This document shows positions 44,334 to 53,252 of a DNA stretch of 64,000 nucleotides, piece by piece. The translations under genes were made by a program, and so were the position numbers. The notes below the pieces were generated by a model, which was given only the letters and a program-made list of their open reading frames with translations, did no database searches and was not told where the DNA came from. Numbering within the stretch: position 1 is the first letter of the stretch; every line of letters starts with the position of its first letter. Source of the stretch: an uncultured Eubacterium sp. (GTDB lineage: Bacteria; Bacillota; Clostridia; Lachnospirales; Lachnospiraceae); the NCBI GenBank assembly GCA_910584645.1, contig CAJUAU010000004.1:1-64000 (forward strand). Reading direction: 5' to 3'.

Positions 44334-44362
44334 ATCATATCACTAATGGAGATACCCGTCAA
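44334..44362 (-). promoter_or_regulatory. Sigma-A promoter of dapA
   Basis: TTGACG (44362-44357), 17-bp spacer, TATGAT (44339-44334), placed so that transcription begins just before the lysine riboswitch. It begins six bases after the cobO-like stop codon. Confidence 0.85.
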
Positions 44363-44368
44363 TACCAA

Positions 44369-44845
44369 TTATCGTATTTCTGATACTTCATCCACATATG
44401 CCCGGATCTGATCTGGAAGCTTGGCTCCGGTAATGATCAATTTTTTGTAATCTCCCTGAATGCGGATGAGATCCTCCACATCATTTTCGGTGATTATATT
44501 TAGATCGATCAGTCCCAGCAGCTCATCCAGGATGATCACATCACTCTCTCCTGTCTCCAGCACTTTTTTTGAAAAATTAAAACCGTTTAATATGTTATGT
44601 TTTTCTTCCCGTTTCGCATCCTCTGGCAGATCGCAGTAACTGCTCTCACTTTTATCAAAGCGGAATATCTTCATATCCGGTTCCAGGCGCTCCAGTACCT
44701 GAAATTCGTCAGCCACCTTCCCTTTAAGAAACTGGATCATGGTAATTCTCTGTCCTTCCTGTAATTCTCTGAGTGCCTGACCAACCGCTGCCGATGTCTT
44801 CCCCTTTCCGTCTCCGTAAAAGACCTGGACAATTCCTGTTTTCAT
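44369..44845 (-). CDS. Cob(I)alamin adenosyltransferase-like protein, CobO/BtuR type
   Basis: 158 residues from the ATG at 44845, with GAGAGGTG nine bases upstream. The P-loop FYGDGKGKTSAAVGQAL near the start, MIQFLKG and DVIILDELLG are typical of the CobA/CobO/BtuR ATP:corrinoid adenosyltransferases. It is slightly shorter than enterobacterial BtuR. No other cobalamin gene is near, so it may serve corrinoid salvage. Both neighbours on the same strand have their own signals. Confidence 0.85.
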   Translation of the reverse strand: MKTGIVQVFYGDGKGKTSAAVGQALRELQEGQRITMIQFLKGKVADEFQVLERLEPDMKIFRFDKSESSYCDLPEDAKREEKHNILNGFNFSKKVLETGESDVIILDELLGLIDLNIITENDVEDLIRIQGDYKKLIITGAKLPDQIRAYVDEVSEIR

Positions 44846-45006
44846 CGTCATTAACACCTCTCTTTCTTGGGTTTCTGTATGAAAATGCAAAAACTCAAGC
44901 TCTCTTTTGTTCATACTGCCACAAAAATGACAATAATTCTAAGACTATGAAAATTAATTTACCACAAAAATGATGTCCATGCAAGTAAAAGATGAATTGT
45001 GGGATA

Positions 45007-45708
45007 TTATTCCCTGTTTTCTTCTGTTTCATCCTCTTCTTCTGTCTTTTCTTCCGAGGCTGCAACCACCGCCGACATCTCATCTATATGTTCCAGCTTG
45101 CTGACTGATATCTCATATGCCACTCTGGTCTCAAAGGTTTCTTCATCCAGCTTTTTCTGGTATTCGCGGCTCTGGATCCGTCCCCAGATCTGAATGTGCT
45201 CTCCCACCTGGAAGCCGTCTGCAAATCTTGCGTTTCTTCCCCAGCAGATACACGGGATATAGTCAGATTTTCCATAGGGGCGGTTTACTGCCAGCAAAAG
45301 ATCCGCAATCTCTCTTCCCAGCGGTGTTTTTCTATATACAGGCTGTTTGCAGATATATCCATCCAGAAATATATAATTAGGCTTGTCGCTGCCAAGTTCT
45401 GTATCATCAACCCTTAAATCTCTTACAAAAAGCGAGAGAACAAGACGATTTCTATTTTCTTCATGGCGGTTATAGGAACGGAACTGTCCGCATGCCTCAA
45501 AGAATTTCCCCCGGTAATCCTTTGACACATCTACCAGACGCTCGGAAACCATTAACGGGATCGTATCAAATACGTTGCTGAGCCTCCTTACAGAAAGATG
45601 TACCATATAGAATCCCTCACCGTACACTTCATGGCTGAAAGTGAACTCGCTGATCACCTCACCATACACATTTACCTGATTGTTTCCTAAAACCTTATCT
45701 GTCATCAT
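45007..45708 (-). CDS. SSB-like protein with two OB folds
   Basis: 233 residues. Two consecutive OB-fold-like units can be read: about 8-100 (NQVNVYGEV, FYMVHLSVRRLS) and about 105-205 (NYIFLDGYICKQPVYRKTPLGREI, DYIPCICWGRNA, IQIWGRIQSREY). The second is clearly related to bacterial SSB; the first is more diverged. The acidic C-terminus resembles an SSB tail but lacks the DIPF tip. It is probably an accessory ssDNA-binding protein of the type common in Lachnospiraceae, distinct from the replicative SSB. Divergent from typA. Confidence 0.75.
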   Translation of the reverse strand: MMTDKVLGNNQVNVYGEVISEFTFSHEVYGEGFYMVHLSVRRLSNVFDTIPLMVSERLVDVSKDYRGKFFEACGQFRSYNRHEENRNRLVLSLFVRDLRVDDTELGSDKPNYIFLDGYICKQPVYRKTPLGREIADLLLAVNRPYGKSDYIPCICWGRNARFADGFQVGEHIQIWGRIQSREYQKKLDEETFETRVAYEISVSKLEHIDEMSAVVAASEEKTEEEDETEENRE

Positions 45709-45812
45709 ATATGACCCCCTTTGTTTATTTTATCCGTCCTGTGGACAGACCTTTTTTCTTTACTAAATAATGATATGCAGAAAACTTTCTTTTTAGAACT
45801 AAAAGATTAAAT

Positions 45813-45841
45813 TTGCTTAAAAAAAATTTCTATGATATAAT
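45813..45841 (+). promoter_or_regulatory. Sigma-A promoter of typA
   Basis: TTGCTT (45813-45818), 17-bp A/T-rich spacer, perfect TATAAT (45836-45841), 54 bases before the typA ATG. Confidence 0.8.
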
Positions 45842-45895
45842 TCTAAAGTTATTGAGTCTAAAAATCAACACCCATATGGAAAGGAAGACGATAAA

Positions 45896-47734
45896 ATGCT
45901 AACTGCAAGAGATGATGTAAGAAATATAGCGATCATTGCCCATGTTGACCACGGAAAAACCACCATTGTAGATGAACTTCTGAAGCAAAGCGGCGTATTC
46001 CGCGCCAACCAGGAAGTTGCCGAACGTGTCATGGATTCCAATGACATTGAGCGGGAACGTGGCATCACAATTTTATCAAAAAACACAGCAATTCATTATA
46101 ATGATATTAAAATAAATATTATCGACACCCCGGGACATGCTGATTTTGGCGGCGAAGTAGAACGGGTACTGAAAATGGTAAACGGCGTTGTTCTCGTTGT
46201 GGATGCCTTTGAAGGCGCCATGCCCCAGACCAAATTTGTCTTAAAAAAAGCTCTGGAACTCTCCCTTCCCGTCGTAGTCTGTGTCAACAAGATCGATCGT
46301 CCGGAAGCCAGACCCGCAGAAGTAGTGGATGAAATCCTCGAACTGTTTATCGACCTGGATGCCGATGAAGAACAATTAGACTGCCCCTTCATCTTTGCTT
46401 CAGCAAAGGAAGGCACTGCCTCTGCTTCCATGGAAGAGACCGGAAGTGACATGAAGCCGCTGTTTGATGCTATTGTAGATTACATTCCTGCCCCGTCCGG
46501 AGATCCTGAGGCGGACACCCAGGTACTGATCAGCACCATCGACTACAACGAGTATGTGGGACGCATTGGAGTAGGAAAGGTGGATAATGGTTCCGTCAAA
46601 GTTAATCAGGAAGTAGTCATTGTAAATGCACATGATCCGGAAAAGAACAGTAAAGTAAAAATAAGCAAACTATATGAATTTGAGGGACTGAACCGGGTAG
46701 AGGTGGAAGAAGCACATATCGGCTCCATCGTAGCCATTTCGGGAATCACTGACATTCACATCGGGGACACTCTCTGTTCTCCGGAAAATCCCAAAGCAAT
46801 TCCCTTTCAGAGAATCTCGGAACCCACCATTTCTATGGATTTTATCGTCAACGACAGCCCCCTTGCCGGTCAGGAGGGCAAATATGTGACCTCCCGTCAT
46901 CTCCGTGACCGCCTTTATAAAATGCTGAATACCGACGTCAGCCTCCGGGTGGAGGATACCGAAACTACCGAAGCCTACAAAGTCTCTGGCCGTGGAGAGC
47001 TCCATCTATCTGTATTGATCGAAAATATGCGCAGAGAGGGGTATGAATTTGCAGTCAGCAAACCGGAAGTTTTATATAAAACCGATGAAAATGGGAAGAA
47101 ACTGGAACCGATGGAGCGTGCCTATGTAGATGTACCAGATGAATTTACAGGAACGGTCATTGACAAACTGAGCCAGCGCAAGGGAGAACTTCAGGGAATG
47201 AGCCCTCTGAATGCAGGTACTACCCGGCTGGAATTTCTGATCCCTGCCAGGGGACTGATCGGCTACCGCGGCGAATTTATGACAGATACTAAGGGAAATG
47301 GTGTACTCAATACCGAATTTTATGGTTACGGTCCTTACAAAGGAGATATTGCTTACCGCAAACAGGGTTCCCTGATCGCCTATGAGTCCGGCGAGACCAT
47401 CACTTATGGTCTCTTTAATGCCCAGGAACGAGGCACCCTCTTCGTAGGTCCTGGTGAAAAGGTGTACGGCGGAATGGTAGTAGGACAAAATGGGAAAACT
47501 GATGACATCGAAGTCAATGTATGTAAGAAAAAGCAGCTGACTAACACCAGAGCTTCCGGATCCGACGACGCACTCCGGCTCTCCCCGAAAAAGGAATTGA
47601 GTCTGGAGGAAGCCATTGAATTTATTGACACCGACGAGCTGCTGGAGATCACACCGGAAAACCTCCGGATCCGCAAGAAAATTCTGGACGGCACAGAACG
47701 CTACCGCGCCAAGAGAAATTCCAAAGGAAATTAA
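45896..47734 (+). CDS. typA: Translational GTPase TypA/BipA
   Basis: 612 residues. AHVDHGKTT is the P-loop, ERERGITI switch I, DTPGHADFGGE switch II and NKIDRPEARP G4. Domain II, an EF-G-like domain III/V and the BipA-specific C-terminus (RKKQLTNTRASGSDDALRL) are all present. It is a ribosome-associated GTPase involved in assembly and stress. AAAGGA ribosome site; followed by the DUF2156 gene 14 bases on. Confidence 0.97.
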   Translation: MLTARDDVRNIAIIAHVDHGKTTIVDELLKQSGVFRANQEVAERVMDSNDIERERGITILSKNTAIHYNDIKINIIDTPGHADFGGEVERVLKMVNGVVLVVDAFEGAMPQTKFVLKKALELSLPVVVCVNKIDRPEARPAEVVDEILELFIDLDADEEQLDCPFIFASAKEGTASASMEETGSDMKPLFDAIVDYIPAPSGDPEADTQVLISTIDYNEYVGRIGVGKVDNGSVKVNQEVVIVNAHDPEKNSKVKISKLYEFEGLNRVEVEEAHIGSIVAISGITDIHIGDTLCSPENPKAIPFQRISEPTISMDFIVNDSPLAGQEGKYVTSRHLRDRLYKMLNTDVSLRVEDTETTEAYKVSGRGELHLSVLIENMRREGYEFAVSKPEVLYKTDENGKKLEPMERAYVDVPDEFTGTVIDKLSQRKGELQGMSPLNAGTTRLEFLIPARGLIGYRGEFMTDTKGNGVLNTEFYGYGPYKGDIAYRKQGSLIAYESGETITYGLFNAQERGTLFVGPGEKVYGGMVVGQNGKTDDIEVNVCKKKQLTNTRASGSDDALRLSPKKELSLEEAIEFIDTDELLEITPENLRIRKKILDGTERYRAKRNSKGN

Positions 47735-47748
47735 CAAGGAGGATTGGA

Positions 47749-48657
47749 ATGGAACTTCAACCGATAAGTCCATTTGTACAGCATATTTTCAGAAAATATG
47801 AGGCAATGCGTCCCTGTTTTATGAGCGAAGGGCACTTCCTGAATCAGTTTTTATGGGAAAATTATTATCAGACCCGATTTGCCACAGATGATATCGCACT
47901 CTACCTGTTCTTCCAAAGAAAGGGGGAACGGGGCGCTTTCTGCCCTCTATGTTCTGTAGATGACCTTCCGGAAGCTTTTCGCCGGATGGAACAACAGTTC
48001 CACGAAATCTGGAACTGCCGTATGAATGTCTATCTGATCGACACCCTCACAAAAGATGTGTGGCAGAGCGCCGGTCTCCTCTCCCACTATACGCTGGAAT
48101 CCGACCGGGACAGCGCCGATTATATTTACGATGCGGATAAATTAAAGACTCTTAGCGGCCGGGCTCTCCATAAGAAAAAAAATCTTGTCAATGCTTTTCA
48201 GAGAGAGTACGAGGGACAATTTACTTATGAAACCCTCTGCTGCAGTAACATCGAAGAAGTAAAGGATTTTCATGAAAAATGGCTGGATGAGCGCAGGATC
48301 TATGACAAATATAATTGTATTGATAATGAAGAGGAAGGCGTGTACCGGCTTCTTGGCAACTGCCAGAGCATTGACTGCCACATGGGTGGAATCCGTATGA
48401 ATGGCAAACTGGCTGCCTACACCATCGGTAGTTATTGTCCGTCGATCCAGTGTGCATTTATCCATATCGAAAAGGCGGACAGCGAGATTAAGGGACTCTA
48501 CAATTACATCAACCAGCAGTTCCTGATCCATGAATTTCCGGAGGCCCGCTATGTGAACCGGGAAGATGATCTCGGCCAGGAAAATCTCCGCCAGGCAAAA
48601 CTGTCCTATAAACCCATACGTCTTGAAGAAAAATTTTATCTTCGTGAAAAGAGCTGA
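47749..48657 (+). CDS. DUF2156 protein, GNAT-like fold
   Basis: 302 residues. MRPCFMSEGHFLNQFLW at the start and HKKKNLVNAFQREY, EKWLDERRIYD, GKLAAYTIG and YVNREDDLGQENLRQAKLSYKP later match the DUF2156 family, whose fold is shared with phosphatidylglycerol lysyltransferases. It is half their size and has no membrane domain, so the acyl or aminoacyl acceptor is unknown. It has an AAGGAGG site and forms a unit with typA. Its stop codon abuts the stop of the convergent licD-like gene with no base between. Confidence 0.8.
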   Translation: MELQPISPFVQHIFRKYEAMRPCFMSEGHFLNQFLWENYYQTRFATDDIALYLFFQRKGERGAFCPLCSVDDLPEAFRRMEQQFHEIWNCRMNVYLIDTLTKDVWQSAGLLSHYTLESDRDSADYIYDADKLKTLSGRALHKKKNLVNAFQREYEGQFTYETLCCSNIEEVKDFHEKWLDERRIYDKYNCIDNEEEGVYRLLGNCQSIDCHMGGIRMNGKLAAYTIGSYCPSIQCAFIHIEKADSEIKGLYNYINQQFLIHEFPEARYVNREDDLGQENLRQAKLSYKPIRLEEKFYLREKS

Positions 48658-49467
48658 TCAGCGCCAAAAAGCAAGATACTCATGACCTTTTCGCTGGTCC
48701 TCAGGGGGAAGCTTCCTATAATCACCATAGATCCCCCTGAGTTTTTTATCATATTCCCGTGGAACCCGGCAGGAGATCCCCTCAAAATCCATGATGATCC
48801 TGTCCTCATAATAACTCTTTGAATTCTTTTCTTTTGTCCCGTATATTGTCGGATAACAAAATATATTTCTGGAAGAATCATAGTCATAGGTCTGCATAAG
48901 GGCTTCTGCCTCCCCAATGATCTTTCCCAGCTGAAATCTTTTGAAATGGTGCCAGTAACATTGACGGATCTGTTTCCAAGGGTTCAGATAGGGTTTGTAC
49001 CTCCCAAATATCTTCCGGGATTCTTTGATCTTATCCCAGTACTTAGCATATATTTCTCTCCGCTGCTCTTCGCTGTCCCCGGCTCCATCCACCGGAAAAA
49101 CGTCCACCCAGAGCGCCTGGGCATAACTCTCTCTTCTGCCCTTTTTCTGTGTTACCGTATCCCGGTGCACCACCTGAATATAGGGGATGGCTGCATTTCC
49201 CTTCATTCCTGTCCGAAGTTCATAACGGGAATTTTCTGTTTCCCTATCAAATACCTGCTTAAACACATTGTAATCCGGCCTCGGCATGGAGATATCGATA
49301 TCATCATCCCAGGGAATAAACCCGCCATGGCGGACCGCTCCGATCAACGTCCCATAATCTAAAATATAACGCAGCTTATGCTTTTCACAGACCTTTACGA
49401 TCTGGCGAAACATATCTAATTCGATCTCCTTACATTCCTCCAGGGATATCGGCTCTAATCCACGCAT
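48658..49467 (-). CDS. LicD-family phosphotransferase
   Basis: 269 residues. LDYGTLIGAVRHGGFIPWDDDIDI is split here as the family signature: the Asp-rich PWDDDIDI metal site and the GTLIGAVRHGGFI loop. LicD proteins transfer phosphocholine or related groups to teichoic acids and surface glycans. It is last in the Rpn-flippase-licD run, seven bases after the flippase stop, so it probably decorates the glycan that the flippase exports. Confidence 0.9.
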   Translation of the reverse strand: MRGLEPISLEECKEIELDMFRQIVKVCEKHKLRYILDYGTLIGAVRHGGFIPWDDDIDISMPRPDYNVFKQVFDRETENSRYELRTGMKGNAAIPYIQVVHRDTVTQKKGRRESYAQALWVDVFPVDGAGDSEEQRREIYAKYWDKIKESRKIFGRYKPYLNPWKQIRQCYWHHFKRFQLGKIIGEAEALMQTYDYDSSRNIFCYPTIYGTKEKNSKSYYEDRIIMDFEGISCRVPREYDKKLRGIYGDYRKLPPEDQRKGHEYLAFWR

Positions 49468-49474
49468 CTTCTCC

Positions 49475-50935
49475 TCACCTTCTGTTCCGCATCATTTTGA
49501 TAAAATTCTTAAAAATGTCTATTAAATAGCGGAACTGACTCACTCCAAAAACCACAGATAATATGATATAGCTGGCTGCTCCTGATGCAACCTGTAAAAC
49601 AATACTTAGGAGATCCGGTACAGGCAGCCTTCCCACCCCGTATACACATATTCCCATGGCAGCAGCCAACAAAATCGAGGGAATGAAATCAACCAGCTGT
49701 TCCCGGTAGGTATATCCCAGATATTTACGGTTTGGAGTAGAATTCACCAGTGCCGCAAAAAAGGTAACAAACATCGCCGTCACTGCAATTGCCATAACTC
49801 CCTGGTACATCACAGCGACGATCATCACGATGCCAAATACTTTTTTAACAATCTCCATGATCAAATAGGTTCTTCCCTTCCCCATTGCCTTCACCGCCTG
49901 AACATTCGCTGTCTGTACCGGCTCCAGGGCAAACTGGATACAGGCGATCTGCATATAGGGAACACAAGGCAGCCATTTCTCCGTAAACATCAGCCGCACG
50001 ATCGGTTCTGACATCACCAGCAGACCGATCATCAGAGGCCACATAATATAGGAACTCACCCGTATGGACAGACGCACCATTTCCTTTAGTTTACTGGTAT
50101 CATCCTGTTTTAGCGTCATGGCTGGAAACAGCACCGAACTCACAGATGAATTAATATTTGTCACGATCAGGTTTGGCAGTTTTCCTCCCTGGTTATAAAA
50201 GGCGAGATCCTTTTCTGTATACACCTTCCCAATGATCAGGCTGCGAATCTGTTTATAAGATGTGTGGATCAGTTCGGAGGCCAGCATCTTCCATCCGAAA
50301 CTGAACAGATACTTCATCCGCCCCAGAGAAAATCTCCATACAGGACGCCACCGTACGGTAAACCAGAGTACCACCGTATCCACCGTCGAATTGAACAGGT
50401 ACTGTGCAACCAGAGCCCAGGCACCAAAACCTGTATATGCCATCACAATCCCCACAGCCGCTGATCCCACAGTACCGATCAATGTGGAGAAAAAAAACCG
50501 CTTAAACAGCATTTTCTTCTGAACATAGGCATGCTGTACCGAATTCACTCCGGCCAGTGGCAATTTAAGAGCCATCACCCGGAGTACCGGCGTCAGAATT
50601 TCTTTATTATAAAATCCAGCTACTGCCGGAGCACCAAAAAATACGATAATATAAAGCACCCAGGACATCACAATACTAAAATAAAAAACAGAGGAAAAAT
50701 CTACATCATCCGCGTCCTTCTTCTGAACAAGAGCCGCCCCGAAACCGCTGGATACAAACACATTTGCTATATCTATAAATATGGTGATCAGTGCAATGAC
50801 CCCATAATCGGATGGAAGCAGCAGCCTGGCCAAAATGATCGAGACAAGAAAGGATACGGCCTGAGCCCCAATCCTCTCACCAAATTTCCAGACCAGCCCG
50901 GAAAATACTTTTCTTTGTAATCCACCTTCACTCAT
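49475..50935 (-). CDS. Wzx-type oligosaccharide flippase, MOP superfamily
   Basis: 486 residues with about twelve to fourteen hydrophobic helices. The N-terminus (VFSGLVWKFGERIGAQAVSF) and LLLPSDYGVIALITIF match Polysacc_synt-type flippases of lipid-linked repeat units. It transports undecaprenyl-linked glycan across the membrane. It starts five bases after the Rpn gene stop. No glycosyltransferases are in the window, so this is a satellite cluster rather than a complete capsule locus. Confidence 0.9.
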   Translation of the reverse strand: MSEGGLQRKVFSGLVWKFGERIGAQAVSFLVSIILARLLLPSDYGVIALITIFIDIANVFVSSGFGAALVQKKDADDVDFSSVFYFSIVMSWVLYIIVFFGAPAVAGFYNKEILTPVLRVMALKLPLAGVNSVQHAYVQKKMLFKRFFFSTLIGTVGSAAVGIVMAYTGFGAWALVAQYLFNSTVDTVVLWFTVRWRPVWRFSLGRMKYLFSFGWKMLASELIHTSYKQIRSLIIGKVYTEKDLAFYNQGGKLPNLIVTNINSSVSSVLFPAMTLKQDDTSKLKEMVRLSIRVSSYIMWPLMIGLLVMSEPIVRLMFTEKWLPCVPYMQIACIQFALEPVQTANVQAVKAMGKGRTYLIMEIVKKVFGIVMIVAVMYQGVMAIAVTAMFVTFFAALVNSTPNRKYLGYTYREQLVDFIPSILLAAAMGICVYGVGRLPVPDLLSIVLQVASGAASYIILSVVFGVSQFRYLIDIFKNFIKMMRNRR

Positions 50936-50940
50936 TCTCT

Positions 50941-51825
50941 TTAATCCTCTTCATTTTTTGATAAAAGTTCTTTTTCAAACTCATTACAGGAATTTATCTT
51001 AACCGCTAATTTCAGCCAACTGCCAATAACCTCTGGATCGGTTTCACTTCGTACTCTGTCTTCCAGCGATTCAGGAACTTTTCCCATCTCTTCCAGTATA
51101 TCAAGTAAGGCTTCCGCTTTTCCTTCCGCCTTTCCTTCCGCCTTTCCTTCTTCCCGCCACATCCGCTCAAACTCCCATGACTTCATATAGCGAACACCTA
51201 CTTCCTTTTTATGCTTAATCCTGGTTACATAATCGTGCAATTCTTTTAATTCTTCAGATACCGCATTTGCCTCTGAACTCTCCACTATGTATTTTAAAAG
51301 CTCAGCCAGTTTTTTAGTTCCGCCGATTTCTCCTTTGGTGTATAAAAATATTGACACAGCCCCATCTTCATATTTTATATCCGGTTCTTCCAAGACAACA
51401 TTTTTCACCGTGTAGCATATACGATTCTGACCAAAGGGATCATGGGATAGAATAAAAATTGTCCAAAGTTCTGGCAGCCTGTCATACTCCTCCCCAGTAT
51501 CTAAAAGCCTGCCATCTAATAAAGCCCGGTAATATCTGTTCCTTTTTGGCAATAACTTTTTATCGGTGTGCTGATCTGGTTCAATATCATATAAGCATTT
51601 CCCCTTTTCATCAACATACAGATCCATACGAATACCATGCTGCACAGTATCCACTCCCTGAATGGTATTTTGTGGATGAATTTGAATTTCTTCCACTTCT
51701 CTTTTGCAGATTGACTTGATCAGCAAGCGGCAGAACCACTCGCCCTGTTCTCCGGAAACTGCCTCAAAAAACAGAAAATCATCCAATAAATTTAGTTCTT
51801 CCATCGTCTTTTTTTGTTGCTTCAT
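50941..51825 (-). CDS. Rpn/PD-(D/E)XK nuclease family protein
   Basis: 294 residues from the ATG at 51825, with GGGAGG upstream. LLDDFLFFEAVSG near the start, RMDLYVDEKGKCLYDIEPDQ (the Asp...Glu-x-Gln nuclease core) and RNRYYRALLDGRLL are typical of the Rpn family of recombination-promoting nucleases, formerly annotated as transposases. The C-terminal part has an AEGK repeat of three units. It is the first gene of a transcript with the flippase and licD genes, an unusual partner for them. Confidence 0.85.
   Translation of the reverse strand: MKQQKKTMEELNLLDDFLFFEAVSGEQGEWFCRLLIKSICKREVEEIQIHPQNTIQGVDTVQHGIRMDLYVDEKGKCLYDIEPDQHTDKKLLPKRNRYYRALLDGRLLDTGEEYDRLPELWTIFILSHDPFGQNRICYTVKNVVLEEPDIKYEDGAVSIFLYTKGEIGGTKKLAELLKYIVESSEANAVSEELKELHDYVTRIKHKKEVGVRYMKSWEFERMWREEGKAEGKAEGKAEALLDILEEMGKVPESLEDRVRSETDPEVIGSWLKLAVKINSCNEFEKELLSKNEED
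51111..51146 (-). repeat. Three 12-bp repeats in the Rpn gene
   Basis: Three tandem 12-bp units (one base differs in the first) encode the AEGK motif. Slippage would add or remove four residues without a frameshift. Confidence 0.85.
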
Positions 51826-51840
51826 ATAGTATCCTCCCTT

Positions 51841-51869
51841 ATTATAATTCTTTTTCCCCCACATGTAAA
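51841..51869 (-). promoter_or_regulatory. Sigma-A promoter of the Rpn-flippase-licD genes
   Basis: TTTACA (51869-51864), 17-bp spacer, perfect TATAAT (51846-51841), 15 bases before the ATG, giving a very short leader. Confidence 0.75.
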
Positions 51870-51941
51870 GTCTTTTAACCGATAAATATATATTTATTAG
51901 CCTGGAAATTTTGATTTGCAGAAAAGTGACTGTGCACCCGC

Positions 51942-51987
51942 AAAAAAAGAAATCACATCAATCCGAAGAATTCAGATTGATGCGATT
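51942..51987 (-). terminator. Terminator after the YoaK-family gene
   Basis: A 13-bp stem with one imperfect pair (51987-51975 with 51963-51951), an 11-base loop and then seven T (51948-51942) in the minus direction, 47 bases after the gene. Confidence 0.85.
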
Positions 51988-52033
51988 GTAGCATACTTTT
52001 ATAAAGGAGTCAACCCCAAGCGTCACGCTTCGC

Positions 52034-52693
52034 TTATCTTTGTCTTTTGCCATACATCATAACAAAAGCAATACACAAAATTCCGGAGCACATCAAAATT
52101 GATTTTTCCTGCAGCCACAGGATCACGATGCTTCCCATAACGGCCCCCAGCATAAAGCAGCCGATGATCCCATAGTAGAGCAGGCTCTTTCTCAGCCGGG
52201 AACGGTCTTTTTTAAAAATATATTCACAAAGATTCTGTGTCCCGCTTCTCAGATTCCCAATGCACATTGTCGTGGCGATGCCATTGTCATGTATTTTCCG
52301 GAAACTCTCTACCTGTATGCCGCAGGCAAGGGATATAACGCTGTTCGCCAGCAGATTATAGTGGAAGGGAATAAATGCCACGGCAAGGAGCAGGACTGCC
52401 TCGATCAGCAGGGAACATTGTCTCCAGTGCAGGCTGCCCTGCCAGCCATCCGTCCGATAACGCAAAATATCCGATACAATGATCCCTATCGTAAAAGCCG
52501 CCACCGGACAAAGATATTGAAATGCCCCGGATAAATCCCCCCGGGAAAGATGAACTCCCAGCAAAAGCATATTTCCCGTCTGGGCATTGGCAAATACATG
52601 ATCCCGGCAGAGATAAGAATAGGCATCCATAAAACCACCGGAAACAGCCAGTATCATGCCAACCCGCAGAGTCTCTGACATCTGACGGCTCAT
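52034..52693 (-). CDS. YoaK-family (DUF1275) membrane protein
   Basis: 219 residues with about six membrane helices. GGFMDAYSYL near the start and FANAQTGNMLLLGVHLSRGD are the DUF1275 signature, and MCIGNLRSGTQ follows. Function in the family is unknown. It is a single gene with a GGAGGG site and its own terminator. Confidence 0.85.
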   Translation of the reverse strand: MSRQMSETLRVGMILAVSGGFMDAYSYLCRDHVFANAQTGNMLLLGVHLSRGDLSGAFQYLCPVAAFTIGIIVSDILRYRTDGWQGSLHWRQCSLLIEAVLLLAVAFIPFHYNLLANSVISLACGIQVESFRKIHDNGIATTMCIGNLRSGTQNLCEYIFKKDRSRLRKSLLYYGIIGCFMLGAVMGSIVILWLQEKSILMCSGILCIAFVMMYGKRQR

Positions 52694-52751
52694 ATCCGTT
52701 CCCTCCTTACGTATACTTTGCTCCTTCGCGTCATCCAGCTAATGCATCGAG

Positions 52752-52775
52752 AAAAATCCGAGGCAGGACCCCGGA
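52752..52775 (-). terminator. Terminator after the Cys-rich gene
   Basis: A 7-bp stem with one mismatch (52775-52769 with 52763-52757) and a 5-base loop, flanked by A- and T-runs on both sides, so it can work in both directions. It follows the 146-residue gene. Confidence 0.6.
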
Positions 52776-52811
52776 CTTTTTTCTGAACCAGCCTGGCATC
52801 GCCGCGTCGAG

Positions 52812-53252
52812 CTAGCTCATATAAATATCTGCAATACGCCCGGCGCTCTCCGGGGAGTTTGCTTTGAGATACATTAAATACTGAAGTGCACTTCCTTCAT
52901 AGGAATGAATATCACCAAACAATCCAACTTCATAACAGTTTCGTATTACATTTATGATGCAGTTTTCTGTATGATCCTCTTTACAGTCCTTGCATTCTTT
53001 CAAAATATGTGCGATAGCAGTTTCCAGTTTATGTGGATCATATACCTTAAAATCGGTAGTAGGAATCCTGCTAATACCCTCCGCAACTTCCTTTTTCGGC
53101 TCTTTTTGATAGTCTTTGATACACTTTTTGGCATAACCGATGGTACATGCTTCCTCCTGGCACTGGTCGCAAAATTCTCCCTCCATACAGCAGTCCAGCA
53201 GATCTTCCCAAACCAGATCCGCATTCATTCCTTTTTTGTGTTCCTCTGACAT
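52812..53252 (-). CDS. Cysteine-rich cytoplasmic protein of unknown function
   Basis: 146 residues with eleven cysteines and a GGAGG site. The N-terminal half has CC...FCDQCQEEACTIGYAKKC, which could bind zinc or an iron-sulfur cluster. The second half has ECKDC and C segments followed by a helical tail (SALQYLMYLKANSPESAGR). No signal peptide. I do not recognise the family. It is flanked by a terminator and a 140-base gap and appears to be a single gene. Confidence 0.6.
   Translation of the reverse strand: MSEEHKKGMNADLVWEDLLDCCMEGEFCDQCQEEACTIGYAKKCIKDYQKEPKKEVAEGISRIPTTDFKVYDPHKLETAIAHILKECKDCKEDHTENCIINVIRNCYEVGLFGDIHSYEGSALQYLMYLKANSPESAGRIADIYMS

Noticed and set aside
50941..51825. Rpn-family gene as an active transposon
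   Set aside because: No terminal inverted repeats or target duplications are visible, and the family acts as a nuclease.
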